Shown here: positions 16,674 to 24,510 of the stretch, piece by piece
How positions within the stretch are numbered: position 1 is the first letter of the stretch
Layout: every line of letters starts with the position of its first letter
DNA from: an uncultured Alphaproteobacteria bacterium
GTDB taxonomy: Bacteria > Pseudomonadota > Alphaproteobacteria > Rs-D84
NCBI GenBank assembly: GCA_934276735.1
Contig: CAKQTG010000002.1
Coordinates: 124,001 to 188,000 of the forward strand
Length of the DNA: 64,000 nucleotides
Reading direction: 5' to 3'
The notes under the pieces: generated by a model
The model's database searches: none
Told to the model about the DNA's origin: nothing
Seen by the model: only the letters and a program-made list of their open reading frames with translations
Program-made: the position numbers and the translations under genes

Positions 16674-17927
16674 ATGGCAAATGAAAATATGAATCCGTTG
16701 GTCGCCGCACAAAGCCGCGTCAAGGTCGCTTGCGACAAGTTGGGGTTGCCCGCGGACGTGTATGAAATACTAAAAAATCCACAGCGCACATTAGAGGTGT
16801 CAATTCCCGTTCGTATGGACGACGGCAGTATTCGCGTCTTTACCGGGTATCGCGCCCAGCATAATACGGCAATCGGCCCGTCCAAGGGTGGCGTGCGTTT
16901 TCACCCGATGGTGACCAAGGACGAGGTTTCGGCCCTGTCTATATGGATGACGTTCAAATGCGCCGTGACGGGTATTCCGTATGGCGGTGGCAAGGGTGGC
17001 ATTATCGTTGACCCAAAAACGCTGTCGGTGGGCGAATTGGAACGTCTGTGCCGTGGGTATGTTGATGCGATTTATCCAATCCTGGGCGAAAAGAAAGATG
17101 TCCCAGCCCCAGACGTCAACACCAATGGTCAAATTATGGCGTGGATGATTGATGAATATATCAAATTATCTGGCGAAGCATCGTTCGGCACATTTACCGG
17201 CAAGCCCGTTGAACTGGCGGGCAGTCTGGGACGTACCAAGGCAACAGGACTGGGAATATCAATCATCATTGCCCAGGCGTTACAAACGCAAAACAAGCAA
17301 ATGCGTGGCGCGCGTATCGCAATCCAGGGATTTGGTAACGTGGGCAGTTTTACCGCCAAGTGCAGTTATGACATGGGCGCGAAAATCGTCGCAATTGCTG
17401 AGTGGAATACAACACTGTTTAATGAAAACGGGATTGATGTTGACGCGCTGATTGCGTTCAAGGGCCAGAACAACGGCAGTATCAAAGGATTCCCGGGTGC
17501 CGCCGAAATTGATGTTGCCACGTTCTGGGGATTGGATGTTGATGTGTTGTCGCCATGCGCAATGGAAAATACAATCAACGTCGAAACCGCCCCGCTGATT
17601 AAAACCAACCTGGTTGTCGAAGGTGCCAATGGCCCAACAACCTTAGATGGCGAAAAAATCTTGGCGTCGCGTGGCGTAATGCTGGTGCCGGATATCTTGG
17701 CCAACGCCGGTGGTGTGACGGTTTCGTATTTCGAGTGGGTCCAGAACCGTTACGGCTATTATTGGTCCGAGGCCGAGGTTGAAGAAAAAGAAATCGCCGC
17801 GATGAAAAACGCGTTTGACGCAATTTATAAAATCAAAAACGAATACAATGTGTCTATGCGCGAAGCGGCATATATGCATTCTATCAAACGTATTGCCAGT
17901 GCGATGAAACTGCGCGGTTGGTATTAA
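16674..17927 (+). CDS. gdhA: Glutamate dehydrogenase (Glu/Leu/Phe/Val dehydrogenase family)
   Basis: Oxidative deamination of glutamate to 2-oxoglutarate and ammonia, or the reverse. 417 aa, the length of the hexameric short class. The catalytic Lys lies in PYGGGKGG; GPSKGGVRFHP and PAPDVNTN are family signatures, and the Rossmann motif is GFGNVGSFTA. The open frame extends 98 codons upstream through the tRNA-Gly element, but AGGGAG lies just before two ATGs, of which the second has 6-nt spacing. Coenzyme use (NAD or NADP) is not decidable here. Terminator directly downstream. Confidence 0.93.
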   Translation: MANENMNPLVAAQSRVKVACDKLGLPADVYEILKNPQRTLEVSIPVRMDDGSIRVFTGYRAQHNTAIGPSKGGVRFHPMVTKDEVSALSIWMTFKCAVTGIPYGGGKGGIIVDPKTLSVGELERLCRGYVDAIYPILGEKKDVPAPDVNTNGQIMAWMIDEYIKLSGEASFGTFTGKPVELAGSLGRTKATGLGISIIIAQALQTQNKQMRGARIAIQGFGNVGSFTAKCSYDMGAKIVAIAEWNTTLFNENGIDVDALIAFKGQNNGSIKGFPGAAEIDVATFWGLDVDVLSPCAMENTINVETAPLIKTNLVVEGANGPTTLDGEKILASRGVMLVPDILANAGGVTVSYFEWVQNRYGYYWSEAEVEEKEIAAMKNAFDAIYKIKNEYNVSMREAAYMHSIKRIASAMKLRGWY

Positions 17928-17930
17928 AAA

Positions 17931-17956
17931 AATCCCCACAAATGTGGGGATTTTTA
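17931..17956. terminator. Bidirectional terminator between gdhA and rplS
   Basis: Stem ATCCCCACA/TGTGGGGAT flanked by an A run and a T run, between convergent genes. Confidence 0.9.
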
Positions 17957-17973
17957 ATTTGAATAAATCCAAA

Positions 17974-18363
17974 TTATTTTGCGTTCTTTTCAGCAGATGT
18001 CGCAGCCAAATCTTCAACGATTCTGGCCTTTTTGCCGGACAATCCGCGCAGGAAGAACAATTTAGCACGACGAACGCGACCAATACGCACCTTTTCAATT
18101 TTTTCAATCGCTGGTGTGTACAATGGGAATTTACGTTCAACACCAACACCATACGATTCACGACGAACCGTGAACGATGCGTTGTTGCCTGTGCCACCAT
18201 CACGTGCGATAACAACACCTTCAAAAACCTGAATACGGAATTTGTCACCATCTTTGATTTTGACGTAGACCTTCAATGTATCGCCTGCTTTGAATTCAGG
18301 GATTTTTTTGTTCGTTTTCAGTTTTTCGACCTGGGCTGCTTCAATTTTTTTAATGATGTTCAT
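17974..18363 (-). CDS. rplS: 50S ribosomal protein L19
   Basis: Large-subunit protein at the 30S-50S interface. 129 aa. Family core is FKAGDTLKVYVKI, RIQVFEGVVIARDG, SFTVRRESYGVGVERKFP and RRAKLFFLRG. The start MNIIKKIE overlaps the trmD stop as ATGA. Last gene of the operon rpsP-rimM-trmD-rplS; the longer upstream open frame is trmD read out of frame. Confidence 0.97.
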   Translation of the reverse strand: MNIIKKIEAAQVEKLKTNKKIPEFKAGDTLKVYVKIKDGDKFRIQVFEGVVIARDGGTGNNASFTVRRESYGVGVERKFPLYTPAIEKIEKVRIGRVRRAKLFFLRGLSGKKARIVEDLAATSAEKNAK

Positions 18364-19046
18364 TTTTTGTTTTCCTTTATTAAATCCGGACGACGTTGTT
18401 TTGTTATTTCGTCCGATTGTTGTTTCCGCCACCGTTCTATGTTGCCGTGGTGACCGGACAGCAGGACTTCTGGGACATTGCGTCCACGCCATACTGACGG
18501 GCGGGTGTATAACGGCCATTCCAGCCCCCCGATTTCAAAACTTTCGTTTGCGGTGGATTCACTGCCACCGTGCAGAACATTATCCATCACGCGAACACAA
18601 CTGTCAATAAAAACTTGGGCGGCAATTTCACCCCCAGACAGTATATAATCGCCGATTGATAATTCCATTATATCATATTCATCAATGATTCGTTGGTCAA
18701 TTCCTTCGTATCGGCCACACAGCAATGTGTATGTTGCGTCCCGATTGGCGGCAAACTGGCGCACCATTTTTTGGTTCAGTGTTGGGCCACGTGGAGAAAA
18801 ATAAATAACCCTGCCCCGCGTTTTGACAGAATCAATCGCCGCACCCAGTGCGTCTGGGCGCATAACCATACCGGCCCCGCCCCCGAATTGTTCGTCATCA
18901 ACACTGCCATAATTATTGATTGCAAAATCACGAATATTTATCGCGTCATACGACCATATCCCGCGTTCCAGTGCACGACCAACTACCCCACCGGACAGTG
19001 TACCCGGAAACATTTCTGGAAAAATGGTCAGTATGTTAAAGTGCAT
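18360..19046 (-). CDS. trmD: tRNA (guanine(37)-N1)-methyltransferase TrmD
   Basis: Makes m1G37 in tRNAs reading CCN, CUN and CGG, preventing frameshifts. 228 aa. Trefoil-knot SPOUT enzyme: ILTIFPEMF at the start, DDEQFGGGAGMVMRP, LLCGRYEGID (knot) and SIGDYILSGGE. Two nt separate it from rimM upstream and it overlaps rplS downstream. Confidence 0.97.
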   Translation of the reverse strand: MHFNILTIFPEMFPGTLSGGVVGRALERGIWSYDAINIRDFAINNYGSVDDEQFGGGAGMVMRPDALGAAIDSVKTRGRVIYFSPRGPTLNQKMVRQFAANRDATYTLLCGRYEGIDQRIIDEYDIMELSIGDYILSGGEIAAQVFIDSCVRVMDNVLHGGSESTANESFEIGGLEWPLYTRPSVWRGRNVPEVLLSGHHGNIERWRKQQSDEITKQRRPDLIKENKK

Positions 19047-19048
19047 CG

Positions 19049-19513
19049 CTATACCGTGATAATTTTGTTTGCCATATCAACATCTGCGCCCAAGAACGAC
19101 ACCATATCCCCGTTATCCAGTTCAATAATATCGCCGGCACCATAGTTTTGAAAACACGCCACGCGCCCCAGTTCACGATTGTCGCGCACGACCGTAAAAC
19201 CAATTAAATCAGATTGGTAATATTCGCCGTCTGATGTTTCTGGTAATGCGTCGCGCGTAATAAACAACTGGGTTCCGCGCAGTCCTTCGGCCGCAGTGCG
19301 GTCGTTTATGCCGTCTATTTTCGCAACTATAACATCAGATGTCGGATTTAAACGACGCACAAAGTGAAATGCGTCTGGCGCACAGCAATCGCACAGGATT
19401 TCAAATGTCTGGAAATCCATTGGACTGGCTGTATATGTCTGGACGCGAAACTCGCCCCGGATACCCTGGGGTGCGACGATTTTTCCAACCAAGATTTTTG
19501 ATGTTTCTGACAT
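19049..19513 (-). CDS. rimM: Ribosome maturation factor RimM
   Basis: 16S rRNA processing factor that binds S19. 154 aa. N-terminal ILVGKIVAPQGIRGEFRV is the family signature; a PRC-barrel-like C-terminal half follows (YYQSDLIGFTVV). The start at MSETSKILVG is chosen over an upstream ATG lacking homologous sequence. Confidence 0.94.
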   Translation of the reverse strand: MSETSKILVGKIVAPQGIRGEFRVQTYTASPMDFQTFEILCDCCAPDAFHFVRRLNPTSDVIVAKIDGINDRTAAEGLRGTQLFITRDALPETSDGEYYQSDLIGFTVVRDNRELGRVACFQNYGAGDIIELDNGDMVSFLGADVDMANKIITV

Positions 19514-19564
19514 AGTATATTTACTGAACGCGCCCACGTGTTGTGGGCGCACAGGTTTGCAAAA

Positions 19565-19987
19565 TTATTCAGCGACTGTTTCCGCTGGGGCTTCGGCTGC
19601 TTCTTTTGCAGCGGCCTCTGCGGCGGCCTTTTCTTCGGCGATTTTCGCCAATTTTTCAGCCTTGTCTTTGATTTTCATCTGGGTCTTTTCAGACTGCAAG
19701 TGCTTTTTTGTCTGAACTGGCACAGGCTTTTTCGCAACCAAGCCAGCATTCGCCAAGAAACGATACACACGGTCAGATGGTTTTGCGCCCTTGGCCAACC
19801 AAGCCTTGATTTTGTCAACGTCTAAAACAACGCGTTTTTCACTGTCGCGTGGCTGCATTGGATCATATTTACCAACAGTTTCCAACGTGTTCCCAGAATT
19901 ACGTGCGTTACGTGAATCTGTAACAACGACATGATAATATGGGCGTTTTTTTGCACCGAAACGCGCCAAACGAATAACAGTTGCCAT
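19565..19987 (-). CDS. rpsP: 30S ribosomal protein S16
   Basis: First gene of the rpsP-rimM-trmD-rplS operon. 140 aa. The start MATVIRLARFGAKKRPYY is preceded by AAGGAG. The S16 core is about 85 residues; the remaining 55 form a Lys/Ala/Glu-rich helical tail ending ETVAE, longer than in enterics but of a kind seen in alphaproteobacteria. Confidence 0.97.
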   Translation of the reverse strand: MATVIRLARFGAKKRPYYHVVVTDSRNARNSGNTLETVGKYDPMQPRDSEKRVVLDVDKIKAWLAKGAKPSDRVYRFLANAGLVAKKPVPVQTKKHLQSEKTQMKIKDKAEKLAKIAEEKAAAEAAAKEAAEAPAETVAE

Positions 19988-20127
19988 AATTTTGCTCCTT
20001 AGTATTTTTAACTGTTTGACCACACAAAAAAACCATCATCAAAGACAAAACTTGTCGGTTGATGTTCCACACGCATACCGCGAACTGGATTTACTGTGAT
20101 GGCAATCTGGTGGGATTTGCGAACGCT

Positions 20128-20156
20128 ATTATGATGTAAATTTTATTAAAAGTCAA
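20128..20156 (-). promoter_or_regulatory. Promoter of the rpsP operon
   Basis: Minus strand -35 TTGACT (20151-20156), 17-nt spacer, -10 CATAAT (20128-20133). It leaves a leader of roughly 130 nt before rpsP; I did not resolve a regulatory fold there. Confidence 0.6.
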
Positions 20157-20172
20157 ATAAATATATACATAT

Positions 20173-20201
20173 TTGACATTGTGGGTGGGCAATTGTAAAA
20201 T
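20173..20201 (+). promoter_or_regulatory. Consensus promoter of the DUF2155 gene
   Basis: -35 TTGACA, 17-nt spacer, -10 TAAAAT (20196-20201). The gene's ATG begins 8 nt after the -10, which predicts a leaderless transcript. Confidence 0.75.
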
Positions 20202-20208
20202 GTCGGGT

Positions 20209-20562
20209 ATGAGAAAGACATTTTTATTTTTGTTGGCGATGGCGACCGGAATTATGCCGATGGCGTCGCATGCATATATCAATCGTGACACGGCGACCGT
20301 GCGTATTATGAACAAGGCCGCTGGCAAGGTGCAACAGGTCAACCTGGCGGTGGGACGTGCGGCGACGTTTGAAAAACTGAATATAACGGTGCGTTCGTGC
20401 AAACAGACCGACCCGTTCCAGGCCGAAGATTATTTCGCGTTTCTGGAAATTTCCAAGTCTGGCGAGGGTCAGATTTTCGGTGGCTGGATGTCGCGCAATG
20501 AACCGGGCGATAATCCGTTGCAAAACGCCGACTATGATGTGTGGCTGGTAAAGTGTGAATAA
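20209..20562 (+). CDS. DUF2155 domain periplasmic protein
   Basis: 117 aa. Signal peptide (MRKTFLFLLAMATG...SHA), then the DUF2155 core: VRIMNKAAGKVQQVNLAVG, ITVRSC, AFLEI and GGWMSRNEP, ending in YDVWLVKC. The family is largely confined to alphaproteobacteria and its molecular role is not known to me. The two Cys (in VRSCKQ and VKCE) could pair. An earlier in-frame ATG lies inside the -10 box, so the start at 20209 is preferred. Confidence 0.88.
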   Translation: MRKTFLFLLAMATGIMPMASHAYINRDTATVRIMNKAAGKVQQVNLAVGRAATFEKLNITVRSCKQTDPFQAEDYFAFLEISKSGEGQIFGGWMSRNEPGDNPLQNADYDVWLVKCE

Positions 20563-20572
20563 GGGGGAATAA

Positions 20573-20878
20573 ATGTTTTCATTAAAAAAATCATTAAAAT
20601 TGATAATTGGTGTGGCGGCATTGGTGTTGGTTGTTGTTATGTTTTCGTGCACAATGCGGTCAGGCGAATTGGAAAATGGTAATTTAAATGCCTGGCGCAA
20701 GGCGTCGGTTGATCGTCGCACCGCGGCGGCACAAATGCTGGTCGCATCGGACAAGGATACAGACCTGTTGGTTGCGTGTATTGATAAAATGGCAACAATA
20801 CCGGAATCTGGTGAAATGGATGTTCGCACGGCGGCGTCCCTGTGCCAGACGGGTATTGAAATCAATCAAAATCAATAA
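20573..20878 (+). CDS. Small exported or membrane-anchored protein
   Basis: 101 aa, not recognised. An N-terminal hydrophobic helix (LIIGVAALVLVVVMFSC) ends in a Cys that weakly resembles a lipobox; the rest is soluble with three further Cys (VACIDK, SLCQTG). AAGGGGGAA ribosome site. It lies between the DUF2155 and DUF1460 genes with 10-nt and 5-nt gaps, so it probably belongs to this envelope operon. Confidence 0.75.
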   Translation: MFSLKKSLKLIIGVAALVLVVVMFSCTMRSGELENGNLNAWRKASVDRRTAAAQMLVASDKDTDLLVACIDKMATIPESGEMDVRTAASLCQTGIEINQNQ

Positions 20879-20883
20879 TTTGT

Positions 20884-21579
20884 ATGCGTTGGGTCGTGGT
20901 TGCTTTTCTGCTGATGGGATGCGTGTCGCATAGTGCCGATGACGCGTCAATTGGTGCCCGGTATCTGGGCGCAAGATATCAAATTGACCCATTGGGCGAA
21001 GCGCGCGGCCCAGATACAGACCCGCTGATACGCACAGATGCGTTTGACTGCACAACGTTTGTTGAAACGTCGCTGGCATCGGGCGATGTTGATGCGTTGA
21101 CCCGAATTCGGTATAAAAACGGTGTGGTTGACTTTAAAAATCGCAATCATTTTATTGAATCTGATTGGATTCCAAATAATTCTGATATTGTAAAAAATGC
21201 CAGTGCGCAATACGGCAAAACCGCCGTGCGTCATGTTGTAATTGACCGGGCGGCGTGGTTGCGGCGTGTGCATAATATTGACGCCGATGACGCGCCGGTG
21301 GCGGTTGATTTGGAATATATCCCATATCAAAACATTACGACGATAAACAATACGGTGCCGCTGGTTGTGCTATTTATTGTTGGCAATGATAAAAAAAGTG
21401 ATACACTGGGCACAGATTTGGCGGTTGTGCACATGGGATTTCTGTTGCCTGGTGGCACATTGCGACATGCGTCCAGCGTCGCCGGTCGCGTTGTTGATGT
21501 GGACTTTTACGAATACATTACGGCACGCGCCAGAAACAAAAACAACATCGGAATAACATTATTGGAAATACTAAAATGA
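20884..21579 (+). CDS. DUF1460 (NlpC/P60-like) putative lipoprotein
   Basis: 231 aa. The N-terminus FLLMGC is a lipobox, so an outer- or inner-membrane lipoprotein is likely. The DUF1460 fold (an amidase/peptidase-like Cys enzyme superfamily) is indicated by AFDCTTFVET, with the presumed nucleophile Cys, by YKNGVVDFKNRNHFIESDWI, and by the His in VVHMGFLL. A peptidoglycan or small acyl-amide substrate is inferred from the family. Its stop overlaps the tsaD start as ATGA. Confidence 0.85.
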   Translation: MRWVVVAFLLMGCVSHSADDASIGARYLGARYQIDPLGEARGPDTDPLIRTDAFDCTTFVETSLASGDVDALTRIRYKNGVVDFKNRNHFIESDWIPNNSDIVKNASAQYGKTAVRHVVIDRAAWLRRVHNIDADDAPVAVDLEYIPYQNITTINNTVPLVVLFIVGNDKKSDTLGTDLAVVHMGFLLPGGTLRHASSVAGRVVDVDFYEYITARARNKNNIGITLLEILK

Positions 21580-22706
21580 TTGATGAAAGTTTAATTCGTA
21601 TGGATATGGGGAAATTAGCAGGGGCATCGTCGACGGATGCGTCAGCACGCCCTGTTCTGTGTTTAGGCATTGAATCGTCGTGTGATGAAACATCGGCAGC
21701 AATTGTGGATTCAAACCGCAACATTTTATCGCATATAATTTATTCCCAGATTCCAGAACATCAAAAATACGGCGGTGTTGTGCCAGAACTGGCGGCGCGT
21801 GCGCATATTTTGGCCATTGACCAGGTTGTGCGCCAGACGTTATTAAATGCCGGCAAAACAATTGATGATATTGACGTTATTGCCGCGACGGCGGGTCCGG
21901 GTTTAATCGGTGGTGTTTTAATCGGCTGGATGGCGGCAACCGGCATTGCCCAGGCCACTGGAAAACCATTGGTTGCGGTCAATCATCTGGAAGGACACGC
22001 GTTGGTTCCGCGCCTGCATGCGGCGGCGGCAAATGGCACCGATGGCGCGGTGTCTGTGGAATTTCCGTATTTATTGATGTTGGCGTCTGGCGGTCATTGC
22101 CAGATATTGTTGGTGCGTGGCGTCGGGCAATATGAATTGATTGGACAGACCCTGGACGACAGCGCGGGCGAAGCGTTTGACAAGGTTGCCAAGATGCTGG
22201 GGCTGGGCTATCCGGGTGGTCCGATTGTGGACAGTCGTGCAAAGTTGGGAAATGCGCGCGCGTTTGCATTTCCGCGCCCGTTGTGTGATAAACCGGGGTG
22301 TGATTTTTCGTTCAGTGGTATTAAAACCGCGGCACGGACGTTCTTGGAACGCAACCCGGGACCACACAGTGATGAATTTATAAACGATTTTTGTGCATCG
22401 TTCCAGGCGGCGGTTGTTGATTGCATTATAAACCGTTTGAACAACGCGATGGACGATTCGCGCGTTGTCGCGGCGGCACCAAAAACACTGGTCGTTGCAG
22501 GTGGCGTTGCCAAGAACAGTGCAATACGCAGTGCGATGGAAAAACTGGCCGCGCGTTGCGATATGGTGTTTGCCGCGCCGCCGATGAATCTGTGCACCGA
22601 TAATGGTGCAATGATTGCATGGGCAGGTATTGAAAATTACCGTCTGGGGCGCGTTGTGCACGAACCAATTGCGCCGCGTCCACGTTGGCCGTTGACGGAA
22701 TTGTGA
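21576..22706 (+). CDS. tsaD: tRNA N6-adenosine threonylcarbamoyltransferase TsaD
   Basis: Transfers threonylcarbamoyl to A37 of ANN-decoding tRNAs together with TsaB (also here, 52002-52547) and TsaE (not seen). 376 aa. Signatures are LGIESSCDET, the metal-binding NHLEGH, YLLMLASGGHCQI and VAGGVAKN. The N-terminus has about 27 extra residues before the conserved core; ATGs at 21600 or 21606 are possible alternative starts, although the ATGA overlap with the upstream gene favours 21576. Confidence 0.96.
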   Translation: MIDESLIRMDMGKLAGASSTDASARPVLCLGIESSCDETSAAIVDSNRNILSHIIYSQIPEHQKYGGVVPELAARAHILAIDQVVRQTLLNAGKTIDDIDVIAATAGPGLIGGVLIGWMAATGIAQATGKPLVAVNHLEGHALVPRLHAAAANGTDGAVSVEFPYLLMLASGGHCQILLVRGVGQYELIGQTLDDSAGEAFDKVAKMLGLGYPGGPIVDSRAKLGNARAFAFPRPLCDKPGCDFSFSGIKTAARTFLERNPGPHSDEFINDFCASFQAAVVDCIINRLNNAMDDSRVVAAAPKTLVVAGGVAKNSAIRSAMEKLAARCDMVFAAPPMNLCTDNGAMIAWAGIENYRLGRVVHEPIAPRPRWPLTEL

Positions 22707-22735
22707 TTGCGCATTTGTCGCGCGTGTGGTATAAT
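22707..22735 (+). promoter_or_regulatory. Promoter with perfect -10 for the 22743 gene
   Basis: -35 TTGCGC, 17-nt spacer, -10 TATAAT (22730-22735); the ATG follows 7 nt later with no ribosome site, so the transcript is probably leaderless. Confidence 0.65.
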
Positions 22736-22742
22736 TCTGGGT

Positions 22743-23234
22743 ATGAACGAATATATAAAATCTTATGATGACGCCACGCGCAAGGTGCTGGAACGTGCCG
22801 CGCAATTGGACCGTTTTTTGCTGGATAAATTTGACGCGCAATACACATTGACTGATATTGCCTATGTCTTGCGCAGTAAATACAAGGACCACCTGTTTCG
22901 CGACAAATACGTCGGCGATATGCAATTTCAGGGTTTTACCCCGTATCCCAAGGGATTTTGTGCCCTGTCGTCAATTTGCATCTATGAATTATATGGTGGG
23001 GACCAGATATGGACGCCGTCGGCAATTCATATGGGCGATTGGGAATATGCGCCGGTTGTGTTCTTGCGCGATAAATTTAACGAAATTGCATTTGATGCGA
23101 CCGGGGACCAATTTGCGCCACTGCGTGTGCCATACGAATTAGGCACACCGATAAATCGGCCTATGCGTGATATGCGCACCCCGAACAAGCGCGAATTTAT
23201 TCGCCAGATTAAACAAGAACTTGATAAACGTTGA
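22743..23234 (+). CDS. Hypothetical protein with possible Cys-His-Asp (papain/transglutaminase-like) triad
   Basis: 163 aa, no signal peptide. Unknown, but residues C73 (PKGFCALSS), H96 (SAIHMGDW) and D118 (EIAFDATGDQF) lie in the order and sequence style of papain-like or transglutaminase-like folds; an ATADQF-type motif after the Asp is common there. The function is inferred from this pattern alone. It sits between tsaD and xseA with its own promoter. Confidence 0.7.
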   Translation: MNEYIKSYDDATRKVLERAAQLDRFLLDKFDAQYTLTDIAYVLRSKYKDHLFRDKYVGDMQFQGFTPYPKGFCALSSICIYELYGGDQIWTPSAIHMGDWEYAPVVFLRDKFNEIAFDATGDQFAPLRVPYELGTPINRPMRDMRTPNKREFIRQIKQELDKR

Positions 23235-23247
23235 GAGATTATTTCCA

Positions 23248-24483
23248 ATGGAAAAGCCAGAACCATATGTAAAACCAGATACGGTGTTCAGTGTATCGGA
23301 TGCGTCTGCGTTATTAAAGGGGGTTGTTGAAACCGCGTTCCCGCGTATAAAAATTCGTGGCGAACTGTCCCAGATTACGCGCGCGACGTCGGGCCATATG
23401 TATATGACGATAAAGGATTCTGGGGCGGCAATTTCTGTGATTATTTGGCGCGGGACGCCCGTGTCGTTTAAACTGGAAGACGGGATGGAGGTTATTGTTA
23501 CCGGTCGCTTTACCACATATCCGGCGCGCAGTAATTACCAGATTATCGTCAGTGAAATTGAAATGGCGGGCGCGGGCGCGATTCTGAAAATGCTGGAAGA
23601 TCGCAAACGCAAACTGGCGGCCGAGGGGTTATTTGACGCGTCACGCAAGAAGCCGTTACCTCGCCTGCCCCAAACGATTGGTGTCGTGACCAGTCCGACG
23701 GGGGCCGCATTCCAGGATATTCAAAACAGACTGCGCGAACGTTTCCCGGTGCGTGTGATATTGTATCCCACCACGGTCCAGGGTGCGACCGCCGCGGTCG
23801 AGGTTGCCGCCGGTATTGAATATTTTAACCGCGCAAAAAACGTTGATGTGATTATTGTTGCGCGTGGTGGTGGCAGTCTGGAAGACCTGTTGCCATTTTC
23901 CGAAGAAATTGTTGTTCGCGCCGCCGCGGCCAGCCAGATTCCATTGATATCCGGTGTCGGACATGAACCGGACTGGATGTTGATTGACTTTGCCGCTGAC
24001 GTGCGTGCGCCGACACCAACCGGTGCGGCGGAAACCGTTGTGCCGACAAAATTGTCGTTGTTCCAAGAACTGGACAACCTGTGGCATCGTATGTCGGCGA
24101 ATTTTACAACCCGCCTGGGCAATGCGAAATCGCGCGTGGATGCAATTACGATTAAAAGTCCCCGTCAAATGGTGATGGAACAGGCGCAACGTTTGGATGA
24201 TGTAACACGCACGATGAACATAATCATCACCGGTAAATTGACCACGGCGCGCCAGAAAATTGACATCGTGTCCACGTTTCCGAATATATTGCAAAACAAA
24301 ATGGGTGTGCTGAATCAGTCTGTGGCGCATTTGGGTCAAATGTTAAATTCGCTAAGTTATAAAAACGTTTTGGCGCGTGGCTATGCAATTGCGCGTGGGG
24401 CCGATGGTCGTATTATCAGTCGCGCCGACGGCGCACCGCGTGTTGCAACGCTGGAATTTGCCGATGGTATATTGAATATTTAA
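23248..24483 (+). CDS. xseA: Exodeoxyribonuclease VII large subunit
   Basis: Single-strand exonuclease producing oligonucleotides. 411 aa. An N-terminal OB fold (IRGELSQITRATSGHMYMTIKD) is followed by the catalytic region with GVVTSPTGAAFQDI, ARGGGSLEDL and SGVGHEPDW, and a C-terminal coiled region ending NVLARGYAI. The small subunit xseB is not adjacent. Start 14 nt after the preceding gene. Confidence 0.96.
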   Translation: MEKPEPYVKPDTVFSVSDASALLKGVVETAFPRIKIRGELSQITRATSGHMYMTIKDSGAAISVIIWRGTPVSFKLEDGMEVIVTGRFTTYPARSNYQIIVSEIEMAGAGAILKMLEDRKRKLAAEGLFDASRKKPLPRLPQTIGVVTSPTGAAFQDIQNRLRERFPVRVILYPTTVQGATAAVEVAAGIEYFNRAKNVDVIIVARGGGSLEDLLPFSEEIVVRAAAASQIPLISGVGHEPDWMLIDFAADVRAPTPTGAAETVVPTKLSLFQELDNLWHRMSANFTTRLGNAKSRVDAITIKSPRQMVMEQAQRLDDVTRTMNIIITGKLTTARQKIDIVSTFPNILQNKMGVLNQSVAHLGQMLNSLSYKNVLARGYAIARGADGRIISRADGAPRVATLEFADGILNI

Positions 24484-24507
24484 AAACGCCCGTTCGGGCG
24501 TTTTTTT
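24482..24507. terminator. Bidirectional terminator between xseA and recN
   Basis: Stem ACGCCCG/CGGGCGT with a 2-4 nt loop, preceded by an A run and followed by seven T. Confidence 0.9.
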
Positions 24508-24510
24508 ATA

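Noticed and set aside
22071..22925. 284-codon antisense frame over tsaD
   Set aside because: No homology or start signals; tsaD on the plus strand is unambiguous.
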